From Gammaproteobacteria bacterium RIFCSPLOWO2_02_FULL_56_15 (GTDB taxonomy: Bacteria; Pseudomonadota; Gammaproteobacteria; Eutrophobiales; Eutrophobiaceae), in assembly GCA_001801825.1 (NCBI GenBank), contig MGYR01000043.1, forward strand, positions 1,745 to 7,477: a DNA stretch of 5,733 nucleotides. The letters are read 5' to 3'. The position numbers and the translations under genes are program-made. This document shows, piece by piece, positions 1-5,733 of the stretch. The number at the start of each line of letters is the position of its first letter. Within the stretch, counting starts at the first letter, position 1. Under the pieces are notes generated by a model. The model had not been told where the DNA came from. It made no database searches and saw nothing but the letters and a program-made list of their open reading frames with translations.

Positions 1-451
1 AATCCGCGCCGGCACGGTCCATCTTGTTTACAAAAGCAAGACGGGGGACCTTGTATTTGTTCGCCTGCCGCCAGACAGTTTCAGACTGAGGCTCGACACC
101 ACCGACCGCACAGAATACGGCGCAGGCTCCATCCAGCACCCTCAAGGAGCGTTCAACCTCGATCGTGAAGTCCACATGGCCGGGGGTATCTATGATATTG
201 ATTCGATGCTCAGGAAACTGGCCACCCATACCTTTCCAGAAGCAGGTTGTGGCGGCCGATGTGATAGTGATACCTCTTTCCTGTTCCTGTTCCATCCAGT
301 CCATGGTGGCGGCCCCGTCATGCACCTCTCCAAGCTTGTGTGATACACCTGTATAATACAGTATGCGTTCTGTGGTCGTTGTCTTCCCTGCATCAATATG
401 GGCCATGATCCCAATATTGCGATAACGTTCGATCGGTGTTGACCTGGCCAC
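1..451 (-). CDS. fusA: Elongation factor G, N-terminal 150 codons (partial)
   Basis: EF-G is the cytosolic GTPase that moves tRNAs and mRNA through the ribosome after peptide transfer and works with RRF in ribosome recycling. The window holds the start of the G domain; the 3' end runs off at position 1, leaving roughly four fifths of a typical 700-residue protein outside. All visible GTPase motifs are intact: the P-loop AHIDAGKT at residues 17-24, switch I with RGITITSAAT at 59-68, DTPGH at 88-92 including the catalytic His92, and NKMD at 142-145. The start is GTG. It gives the family N-terminus (ARSTPIERYRNIGI), has an AGAGGG ribosome binding site 9 nt upstream, and no in-frame ATG, GTG or TTG lies between it and the rpsG stop. 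It is the third str-operon gene, 44 nt after rpsG, and tuf is expected downstream. No frameshift or missing key residue is seen. Confidence 0.98.
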   Translation of the reverse strand, partial: MARSTPIERYRNIGIMAHIDAGKTTTTERILYYTGVSHKLGEVHDGAATMDWMEQEQERGITITSAATTCFWKGMGGQFPEHRINIIDTPGHVDFTIEVERSLRVLDGACAVFCAVGGVEPQSETVWRQANKYKVPRLAFVNKMDRAGAD

Positions 452-460
452 TTCAGTATT

Positions 461-466
461 CCCTCT
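461..466 (-). promoter_or_regulatory. fusA ribosome binding site
   Basis: AGAGGG lies 9 nt before the GTG codon of fusA in the 44-nt rpsG-fusA gap. It is the best-placed Shine-Dalgarno sequence in the window and decides the GTG start at 451. The rest of this gap is A/T-rich and contains a TGATCA palindrome; I see no promoter or terminator in it. Confidence 0.75.
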
Positions 467-495
467 ATCCGACGCTGTACAATAATGATCAACAA

Positions 496-966
496 TTACC
501 AGCGAAAATGTGAAAACGCCTTATTTGCTTCAGCCATCCTGTGTGTGTCGTCACGCTTCTTCATCGCTGTACCGCGTTTCTCCGAGGCCTCAAGGAGCTC
601 CCCTGCCAATCGCAGACCCATGTTCTTTTCACCACGGCTTTTTGCGGCATCCACCAGCCAGCGCATGGCCAGTGTCGCGCTACGGGAGGGCCGGACTTCG
701 ATAGGTATCTGGTATGTCGCACCGCCAACACGTCTGGACCTGACTTCAACCAGGGGCCGGACGTTTTCCAGCGCTTTGTTGAAGACTTCCAGAGAATTCA
801 CCTTGGTTTTTTCGCTGATCTGCTCCAGTGCTCCGTACACGATCCTTTCGGCCACAGATTTCTTGCCGCTACGCATGACCATATTGATGAACTTGGCAAG
901 TACCTGATCTCCATGCTTAGGATCGGGCAGCATGGCCCTTTTTTCAGCGCCTCTTCTACGTGACAT
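496..966 (-). CDS. rpsG: 30S ribosomal protein S7
   Basis: S7 nucleates assembly of the 30S head by binding the 3' major domain of 16S rRNA, and it lines the E-site exit near the mRNA channel. The protein has 156 residues, the usual bacterial length, and is complete from MSRRRGAEKR to a TAA stop after FRW. The basic N-terminal arm is present, as is the RNA-binding beta-hairpin region (VEVRSRRVGGATYQIPIEVR, about residues 73-92). The helical C-terminal part with KSRGEKNMGLRLAGELLEA follows. In E. coli S7 is also the translational repressor of the str operon, acting on the rpsL-rpsG spacer. Here that spacer is only 23 nt, so the same mechanism is doubtful. The ATG start is conserved; a weak AGGAA lies upstream at a long spacing. 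Confidence 0.99.
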   Translation of the reverse strand: MSRRRGAEKRAMLPDPKHGDQVLAKFINMVMRSGKKSVAERIVYGALEQISEKTKVNSLEVFNKALENVRPLVEVRSRRVGGATYQIPIEVRPSRSATLAMRWLVDAAKSRGEKNMGLRLAGELLEASEKRGTAMKKRDDTHRMAEANKAFSHFRW

Positions 967-979
967 AATTCGTTAACAT

Positions 980-984
980 TTCCT
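980..984 (-). promoter_or_regulatory. rpsG ribosome binding site (long spacing)
   Basis: AGGAA (984 to 980) is the only Shine-Dalgarno-like sequence in the 23-nt rpsL-rpsG gap. It ends 13 nt before the rpsG ATG, longer than the usual 5-9 nt. An out-of-frame ATG directly follows it. Termination of rpsL at 990 places a ribosome right next to this site, so translational coupling is plausible. Confidence 0.55.
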
Positions 985-989
985 GATGG

Positions 990-1364
990 TTAGGATTTTG
1001 GACGTTTTGCACCGTACTTTGAACGGCCCTGTCTGCGGTCACTGACACCAGATGTATCGAGGGCGCCACGAACCGTATGGTACCGGACCCCAGGCAGGTC
1101 CTTGACACGCCCGCCACGTATCAGGATAACGGAATGTTCCTGCAGATTATGGCCTTCACCTCCGATATAGGTGGAAACTTCCTGGCCGTTGGTAAGGCGG
1201 ACACGAGCGACCTTGCGTAGTGCGGAATTGGGCTTCTTGGGAGTGGTGGTATAAACACGTGTACAGACCCCCCGTTTTTGCGGGCATCCCTCAAGCGCAG
1301 GCACACTACTCTTGCTTCGCTGACGTTTCCTTGGTTTGCGAACAAGTTGGTTTACGGTTGCCAT
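990..1364 (-). CDS. rpsL: 30S ribosomal protein S12
   Basis: S12 sits at the 30S decoding centre, where it affects codon-anticodon proofreading and is the classic target of streptomycin-resistance mutations. It is 124 residues long and complete, from MATVNQLVRKPRKRQ to a TAA stop after KRPKS, matching the family in length. Conserved blocks are CPQKRGVCTRVYTTTPKKPNS (about residues 27-47), GGEGHNLQEHSV (68-79) and RGGRVKDLPGVRYHTVRG (83-100). The residues tied to streptomycin response are wild type: Lys43 and Lys88 counting Met1 (42 and 87 in the older numbering), as is Pro91. Asp89, the site methylthiolated by RimO in E. coli, is present. It is the first gene of the str operon, 243 nt after rpoC, and has its own predicted promoter. 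Confidence 0.99.
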   Translation of the reverse strand: MATVNQLVRKPRKRQRSKSSVPALEGCPQKRGVCTRVYTTTPKKPNSALRKVARVRLTNGQEVSTYIGGEGHNLQEHSVILIRGGRVKDLPGVRYHTVRGALDTSGVSDRRQGRSKYGAKRPKS

Positions 1365-1376
1365 AATCTATGTCAT

Positions 1377-1380
1377 TTCC
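1377..1380 (-). promoter_or_regulatory. rpsL ribosome binding site (weak, long spacing)
   Basis: GGAA lies 12 nt before the rpsL ATG and is the only purine core available there. The match to the anti-Shine-Dalgarno is short and the spacing long for a heavily translated ribosomal protein gene. The context (GGAAATG, a few bases, ATTATG) closely resembles that of rpsG. Confidence 0.45.
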
Positions 1381-1394
1381 AATACGTAGTATCT

Positions 1395-1424
1395 CACCGG
1401 TCGATCGGCTTTTGGCGACCAGTG
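1395..1424 (-). promoter_or_regulatory. Leader hairpin 3, next to the rpsL ribosome binding site
   Basis: The minus-strand sequence CACTGGTCG (1424 to 1416) can pair with CGACCGGTG (1403 to 1395) as a 9-bp stem with one U-G pair and a 12-nt loop. It ends 14 nt before the rpsL GGAA site and is not followed by a U-run, so it is not an intrinsic terminator. Its placement suits an operator or a structure shaping translation initiation. This is inferred from complementarity only; no fold energy was calculated. Confidence 0.4.
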
Positions 1425-1462
1425 TGTACAGCGTGTGATTGTTATGGATTTGTATCGGGCCC

Positions 1463-1509
1463 GCCTGTCAGAGGGCGAAGAACCAGAAAAATCCGCCCTG
1501 TATACAGGC
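1463..1509 (-). promoter_or_regulatory. Leader hairpin 2, two-part extended stem
   Basis: GCCTGT (1509 to 1504) pairs with ACAGGC (1468 to 1463), and inside it AGGGCG (1499 to 1494) pairs with CGCCCT (1477 to 1472). The two 6-bp stems are separated by a small asymmetric internal loop (ATAC opposite CTG), and the apical loop is U-rich. The outer 5' arm also belongs to a perfect palindrome, CCTGTATACAGG (1497-1508), and the 3' arm abuts another, CGGGCCCG (1456-1463), so alternative pairings exist. No U-run follows. A stem-internal loop-stem layout is common in ribosomal-protein mRNA binding sites, but no specific ligand can be named. Confidence 0.4.
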
Positions 1510-1543
1510 AAAAAACAATAATGAACCGGAGGACTTCCGGTCC
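1510..1543 (-). terminator. Possible rpoBC terminator or str-operon attenuator (leader hairpin 1)
   Basis: GGACCGGA (1543 to 1536) pairs with TCCGGTTC (1530 to 1523), an 8-bp GC-rich stem with one G-U pair and a 5-nt loop. It is followed by ATTATTG and six T residues (1522 to 1510), an interrupted U-rich tail. It begins 64 nt after the rpoC stop codon, suiting an intrinsic terminator of rpoBC. It also lies downstream of the predicted str promoter start, so it would be transcribed from that promoter and could act as an attenuator. The gap between stem and longest T-run makes it imperfect, and partial read-through is likely. A weaker competing stem, GGAC with GTCC (1543-1531), is possible. Confidence 0.45.
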
Positions 1544-1551
1544 ATCAAAAG

Positions 1552-1588
1552 AGGCGGGATTCTATGTCCTCGCCAGACCCCCTGTCAA
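1552..1588 (-). promoter_or_regulatory. Predicted sigma-70 promoter of the str operon
   Basis: A perfect -35 hexamer TTGACA (1588 to 1583) and a 5/6 -10 hexamer TAGAAT (1564 to 1559) are separated by 18 bp. Transcription would start near 1552, giving a leader of about 188 nt before rpsL. The bases after the -10 are CCCGCC, a GC-rich discriminator typical of rRNA, tRNA and ribosomal-protein promoters repressed by ppGpp and DksA during starvation. Upstream, 1591-1612 is A/T-rich (ATTTAAATTTAACCC and flank), resembling an UP element, and overlaps the rpoC stop codon. This would let rpsL-rpsG-fusA be transcribed independently of rpoBC. The elements are visible; the activity and stringent control are inferred. 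Confidence 0.75.
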
Positions 1589-1607
1589 GGAACTTTATGG
1601 GTTAAAT

Positions 1608-4600
1608 TTAAATACTTGCAGAACCCTGTGACTGCTGCATTCCGGTGTTAGCTGCCTCGATATCCGTGTTGTTTTCGTTGCTGCCATCACCGGGCAGGAC
1701 CAAGGCAAGTTCGTTTGCCAACTCATCATTCAGGAGGTCAGCGCCACCCTGTCCGGATTTACGCCGACGCTCGGTGTGGTACGCCAGACCAGTACCCGCA
1801 GGGATTAGTCGGCCAACGATGACATTCTCTTTCAGTCCTCGCAACTCATCAATCTTGCCATTGACGCTGGATTCCGTGAGGACCCTGGTGGTTTCCTGGA
1901 ATGACGCAGCCGAGATGAATGACTCCGTCGACAGGGATGCCTTCGTTATACCCAGCAATACGGGTTCCCAGACGGCCGCCGTCTTACCATCGGCAAGGAT
2001 TTTCTCGTTATCTTCCAGGACCTTGGCACGCTCAACCTGCTCCCCCTTCAGATAATCGGTATCACCTGGTTCCATGATTTCCACCTTCCGTAACATCTGT
2101 CTGACAATCACTTCAATATGCTTGTCATTGATCTTGACACCTTGCAGTCGGTAAACCTCTTGGATCTCATTGGCGATAAAGGCAGTGAGTGCATGAACCC
2201 CTAACAGCCTCAAAATATCATGGGGTGCCGGCGGACCATCCACAATGGCCTCGCCTTTCTCAACATGTTCACCCTCGAACACATTGATATGCCTCCATTT
2301 GGGAATGAGTTCTTCGTAATGCTCCCCGTTCGGACCCGTAATCACAAGGCGCTGTTTTCCCTTGGTTTCTTTTCCGAAACTGACCGTACCGCTAATTTCG
2401 GCCAGTACCGCAGGTTCCTTCGGTTTACGTGCCTCGAACAGGTCTGCCACCCGGGGCAGACCACCCGTGATGTCGCGGGTTTTAAGTGATTCCTGGGGCA
2501 AGCGGGCGATCACATCACCCACCTTGATTTCCTGACCATCCTGAACGGTGATCAAGGCATTCGGTGGCAGCGGATAGTGTGCTGGAATATCGGTTCCAGG
2601 GATTTTTAAATCATTGCCTTTGGCATCAACAAGCGTTACCACCGGGCGCATATCCTTGGCACTGCTGCTGCGCAGTTTGGGATCCATGATCATCATATTG
2701 GTCAGGCCCGTAATCTCGTCAACATGGCGGCTGACCGTGACGCCTTCGATAATATGTGAAAACTGGACCCGTCCGGCAACTTCGGTAATGACCGGATGGG
2801 TATGCGGATCCCAGCTCGCCACCTGGGTGCCGGACTCAGCTATATCGCCCTCCCTGACGGTGATAACTGCGCCATAGGGCACCTTGTAACGTTCTCGCTC
2901 ACGACCCAGTTCATCCTGCACGGTCAGTTCACCGGATCGCGAAACCACCACCTGATGACCGCTTTTCTGTTTCAGTAGCTTGACGTTGTGCAGGCGGATG
3001 GTGCCGCCGTTCTTGACCTCAATACTGCTGACTGTCGCTGCTCGTGATGCTGCACCACCGATATGGAAAGTACGCATGGTCAGCTGTGTTCCGGGTTCGC
3101 CGATAGACTGGGCGGCAACAACTCCGATGGCCTCCCCGATATTAACCAGATGGCCTCTGCCCAGGTCTCGACCATAGCAGCGCCGGCAGATGCCGTAACG
3201 GTTTTCACAAGTGATCGCTGAACGCACCACCACCTCATCGATACCATGCAGGTCTAGAAGTTCCACCTGCTGTTCATCCAGCAAGGTACCGGCTGGAATG
3301 GTGATCTCGATTTCGCCTTTCTTAACCGCATCCACAGCCAGTACCCGGCCAAGAACCCGTTCACGCAAAGGTTCAACGACGTCACCGCCTTCAATTATCG
3401 GAATAACCACCAATCCTTCCTGTGTTCCGCAATCTTCCTCGGTAACCACCAGATCCTGTGCGACATCGACCAGACGCCGAGTCAGATAGCCGGAATTTGC
3501 AGTCTTCAAAGCAGTGTCTGCGAGACCCTTCCTCGCCCCGTGAGTGGAAATGAAGTACTGGAGTACGTCTAGACCTTCCCGGAAATTTGCGGTAATCGGG
3601 GTCTCGATAATCGAGCCGTCCGGCTTTGCCATCAAACCGCGCATTCCGGCCAACTGGCGGATCTGAGCTGCGGAACCACGGGCACCGGAATCCGCCATCA
3701 TAAAGATGGAATTGAAGGAAACCTGCCTGACCGTATTACCTTTATCATCCTTTACTTCATCTGTACCGAGTTTATCCATCATGGCCTTCGCAACCTGGTC
3801 ATTGGTTCTTGACCAGATATCCACAACCTTGTTATATCGCTCTCCATCCGTGATCAGACCCGATGAGTACTGGTTTTCGAACTCTTTTACTTGCTTCTCC
3901 GCCTTGCTGATGATCTGATCCTTCTGCTCCGGAACAGCCATATCTTCGATGCCAATGGATATGCCGGCGCGGGTCGCATATCGAAAACCCATGTACATGA
4001 TTCGATCCGAGAAAATCACCGTTTCCTTCAGTCCCAGCTGGCGGTAACTGATATTGATAAGCTGGGAGATAAACTTCTTGTTCATCGGACGGTTGACGAG
4101 GAAGAATGGTAGCCCGTCCGGCAGCAGACGTGATAACAATGCGCGTCCGACCGTGGTCTTGACCTTCTCGATCTTTTCGCTGCGCTGACCGTCATCATCC
4201 AGCACGACTTCCCTGATACGTACGGTTACCGCTGCATGCAAATCAACATGCCCCCCTTCATAGGCCCGATGAACCTCGTCAACATCAGTAAACTTCATCC
4301 CGGTACCCTTGGCGGATACGGATTCTCGGGTCATGTAGTAGAGTCCGAGCACGACATCCTGCGTAGGTACGATGATCGGCTCACCGTTGGCCGGGGAAAG
4401 AATGTTGTTGGTGGCCATCATCAGGGTTCGCGCTTCTATCTGTGCTTCCACCGATAGCGGCACGTGCACCGCCATCTGGTCGCCGTCGAAGTCCGCATTG
4501 AATGCAGTACATACCAGCGGATGCAGCTGGATAGCCTTGCCCTCAATCAGTACCGGTTCAAAGGCCTGGATACCCAGCCTGTGGAGCGTGGGGGCCCGGT

Positions 4601-5733
4601 TCAGCATCACCGGATGTTCGCGAATCACTTCCTCAAGTACATCCCAGACTTCCGGGCCTTCGCGTTCAACCAGCTTCTTGGCGGCCTTGATGGTGGTTGC
4701 CAGTCCTCGATGTTCCAGCTTGCTGAAAATGAATGGCTTAAACAGTTCCAGGGCCATCTTCTTTGGCAAACCGCATTGGTGCAGTTTGAGAGTTGGACCT
4801 ACCACGATTACGGATCGACCGGAATAATCCACGCGCTTTCCCAGCAGATTCTGGCGAAAACGACCCTGTTTGCCCTTGATCATGTCGGCCAGCGACTTCA
4901 AAGGTAATCGATTGGTGCCCGTAATCGCTCGACCTCGACGACCGTTATCGAGGAGTGCATCCACGGACTCCTGGAGCATACGTTTTTCATTACGTACAAT
5001 GATATCCGGTGCATTCAGATCCAGCAGACGCTTGAGCCGGTTATTCCGGTTGATTACCCTGCGGTACAGATCATTCAGATCCGAGGTGGCGAAGCGACCG
5101 CCATCAAGCGGCACGAGTGGGCGCAGTTCGGGCGGTAACACCGGTAACACGGTCATCACCATCCATTCCGGGTGGTTTCCGGAACGCTGGAAGGCTTCCA
5201 TGAGCTTCAAGCGCTTGGTGAGTTTCTTCAGTTTGGTATCCGACTTGGTGGCCGGGATAGCCTCGCGCAACTCGGTGACCTCGGCATTGATATCGATCGT
5301 ACTGAGCAGATTATGGATGGCCTCAGCGCCCATCTTGGCATCAAACTCATCACCATACTGTTCTATGGCTTCCAGATAGGCGTCTTCCGTCAGTAATTGT
5401 CCTCTTTCCAGCTCCGTCATCCCTGGATCGATAACAACGTAGGCCTCAAAATAAAGGATCCGCTCGATCTCCCGCAGAGTCATGTCCAGCATCAGGCCCA
5501 TCCGGGACGGGAGTGATTTCAGGAACCAGATGTGCGCTACCGGACTGGCAAGTTCGATGTGACCCATGCGCTCCCTGCGAACCTTGGAGAAGGTGACTTC
5601 CACTCCGCATTTCTCACAGACCACTCCACGGTGCTTCAGGCGCTTGTACTTGCCGCAAAGACACTCGTAATCCTTGATCGGACCAAAGATCTTGGCGCAG
5701 AAAAGTCCGTCTCGTTCCGGCTTGAATGTTCGA
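1608..5733 (-). CDS. rpoC: DNA-directed RNA polymerase subunit beta' (5' partial)
   Basis: Beta' forms one half of the RNA polymerase cleft and carries the catalytic magnesium. The window holds 1374 codons and the TAA stop. Comparison with the E. coli protein puts the first full codon at Arg47, so about 46 N-terminal residues lie outside; an internal GTG at 5624 is not the start. Landmarks in E. coli numbering: zinc-ribbon cysteines C70, C72, C85, C88; catalytic NADFDGD with D460, D462, D464 (4499-4479); second zinc site C814, C888, C895, C898; trigger-loop M932, R933, H936 (3077-3063). The SI3 insertion of Proteobacteria follows the trigger-loop start (roughly 3040-2480). The conserved core ends near GRLIPAGTGLAYH, followed by a hydrophilic tail of over 50 residues rich in Asn, Gln, Gly and Ser that differs from E. 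coli. All catalytic residues checked are intact. rpoB is expected just upstream, outside the window. Confidence 0.99.
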   Translation of the reverse strand, partial: RTFKPERDGLFCAKIFGPIKDYECLCGKYKRLKHRGVVCEKCGVEVTFSKVRRERMGHIELASPVAHIWFLKSLPSRMGLMLDMTLREIERILYFEAYVVIDPGMTELERGQLLTEDAYLEAIEQYGDEFDAKMGAEAIHNLLSTIDINAEVTELREAIPATKSDTKLKKLTKRLKLMEAFQRSGNHPEWMVMTVLPVLPPELRPLVPLDGGRFATSDLNDLYRRVINRNNRLKRLLDLNAPDIIVRNEKRMLQESVDALLDNGRRGRAITGTNRLPLKSLADMIKGKQGRFRQNLLGKRVDYSGRSVIVVGPTLKLHQCGLPKKMALELFKPFIFSKLEHRGLATTIKAAKKLVEREGPEVWDVLEEVIREHPVMLNRAPTLHRLGIQAFEPVLIEGKAIQLHPLVCTAFNADFDGDQMAVHVPLSVEAQIEARTLMMATNNILSPANGEPIIVPTQDVVLGLYYMTRESVSAKGTGMKFTDVDEVHRAYEGGHVDLHAAVTVRIREVVLDDDGQRSEKIEKVKTTVGRALLSRLLPDGLPFFLVNRPMNKKFISQLINISYRQLGLKETVIFSDRIMYMGFRYATRAGISIGIEDMAVPEQKDQIISKAEKQVKEFENQYSSGLITDGERYNKVVDIWSRTNDQVAKAMMDKLGTDEVKDDKGNTVRQVSFNSIFMMADSGARGSAAQIRQLAGMRGLMAKPDGSIIETPITANFREGLDVLQYFISTHGARKGLADTALKTANSGYLTRRLVDVAQDLVVTEEDCGTQEGLVVIPIIEGGDVVEPLRERVLGRVLAVDAVKKGEIEITIPAGTLLDEQQVELLDLHGIDEVVVRSAITCENRYGICRRCYGRDLGRGHLVNIGEAIGVVAAQSIGEPGTQLTMRTFHIGGAASRAATVSSIEVKNGGTIRLHNVKLLKQKSGHQVVVSRSGELTVQDELGRERERYKVPYGAVITVREGDIAESGTQVASWDPHTHPVITEVAGRVQFSHIIEGVTVSRHVDEITGLTNMMIMDPKLRSSSAKDMRPVVTLVDAKGNDLKIPGTDIPAHYPLPPNALITVQDGQEIKVGDVIARLPQESLKTRDITGGLPRVADLFEARKPKEPAVLAEISGTVSFGKETKGKQRLVITGPNGEHYEELIPKWRHINVFEGEHVEKGEAIVDGPPAPHDILRLLGVHALTAFIANEIQEVYRLQGVKINDKHIEVIVRQMLRKVEIMEPGDTDYLKGEQVERAKVLEDNEKILADGKTAAVWEPVLLGITKASLSTESFISAASFQETTRVLTESSVNGKIDELRGLKENVIVGRLIPAGTGLAYHTERRRKSGQGGADLLNDELANELALVLPGDGSNENNTDIEAANTGMQQSQGSASI

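Noticed and set aside
190..495. Minus-strand 101-codon open frame overlapping the fusA start
   Set aside because: It is in a different frame from EF-G, whose motifs are unmistakable across the same bases.
485..963. Plus-strand open frames of about 140 codons opposite rpsG
   Set aside because: They lie antisense to a complete, highly conserved S7 gene, overlap each other in two frames, and encode Ser/Arg/Phe-rich sequences with no recognisable family.
1456..1508. Short perfect palindromes CCTGTATACAGG and CGGGCCCG as protein operators
   Set aside because: Single short palindromes with no match to a regulator site I recognise. They are more simply part of the leader hairpin pairing, and no second copy was seen near the promoter.
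1278..1651. Plus-strand open frames crossing the rpoC-rpsL spacer
   Set aside because: No plausible promoter or ribosome binding site, no recognisable protein, and they overlap conserved genes at their ends. The spacer is better explained as minus-strand promoter and leader.
4372..5379. Plus-strand open frames of 147-169 codons opposite rpoC
   Set aside because: These are antisense shadows of conserved beta' coding sequence, which constrains the complementary strand and leaves long stop-free runs. Their Ser/Arg-rich composition fits no known protein.
5622..5624. GTG at 5624 as the rpoC start
   Set aside because: The frame continues upstream to the window edge with conserved beta' sequence, including RTFKPERDGLFCAK and the first two zinc-ribbon cysteines, so this is an internal valine codon.

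Overview
The window is a chromosomal housekeeping locus read entirely from the minus strand: the end of the rpoB-rpoC RNA polymerase operon followed by the start of the str (streptomycin) operon. In transcription order it holds rpoC (5' end cut by the window, 5733 to 1608), a 243-nt spacer (1607 to 1365), rpsL (1364 to 990), rpsG (966 to 496) and the first 150 codons of fusA (451 to 1, cut by the window). The proteins closely match gammaproteobacterial families. RpoC aligns without gaps to my recollection of the Escherichia coli protein at every landmark checked from R47 to H936, and it carries the large insertion in the trigger loop. Having rpoC directly upstream of rpsL, unlike in enteric bacteria, suggests a gammaproteobacterium outside the Enterobacterales, perhaps near the purple-sulfur or sulfur-oxidising lineages. 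That finer placement is an impression from sequence feel, not a result.

The genes serve gene expression itself. RpoC is the catalytic beta' subunit of RNA polymerase, S12 and S7 are 30S ribosomal proteins (decoding centre, and head/E-site), and EF-G drives translocation. tuf would be expected next, beyond position 1. No gene is convincing on the plus strand: its open frames are antisense shadows of conserved genes. No tRNA, rRNA, mobile element, CRISPR array or long repeat was seen, and no stretch over 300 nt lacks a gene.

The rpoC-rpsL spacer is the most informative non-coding part. It carries a near-consensus sigma-70 promoter (TTGACA, 18 bp, TAGAAT) with a GC-rich discriminator and an A/T-rich upstream stretch overlapping the rpoC stop codon. 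Its predicted leader of about 188 nt contains three inverted repeats: a terminator-like hairpin with a U-rich tail close to the predicted start site, a larger two-part hairpin, and a 9-bp hairpin just before the rpsL ribosome binding site. By contrast, the rpsL-rpsG gap is only 23 nt, too short for the S7-binding regulatory structure known there in E. coli. Control of this str operon may therefore sit in the leader instead. This is the best lead in an otherwise conventional window; I do not see a new multi-gene system here.
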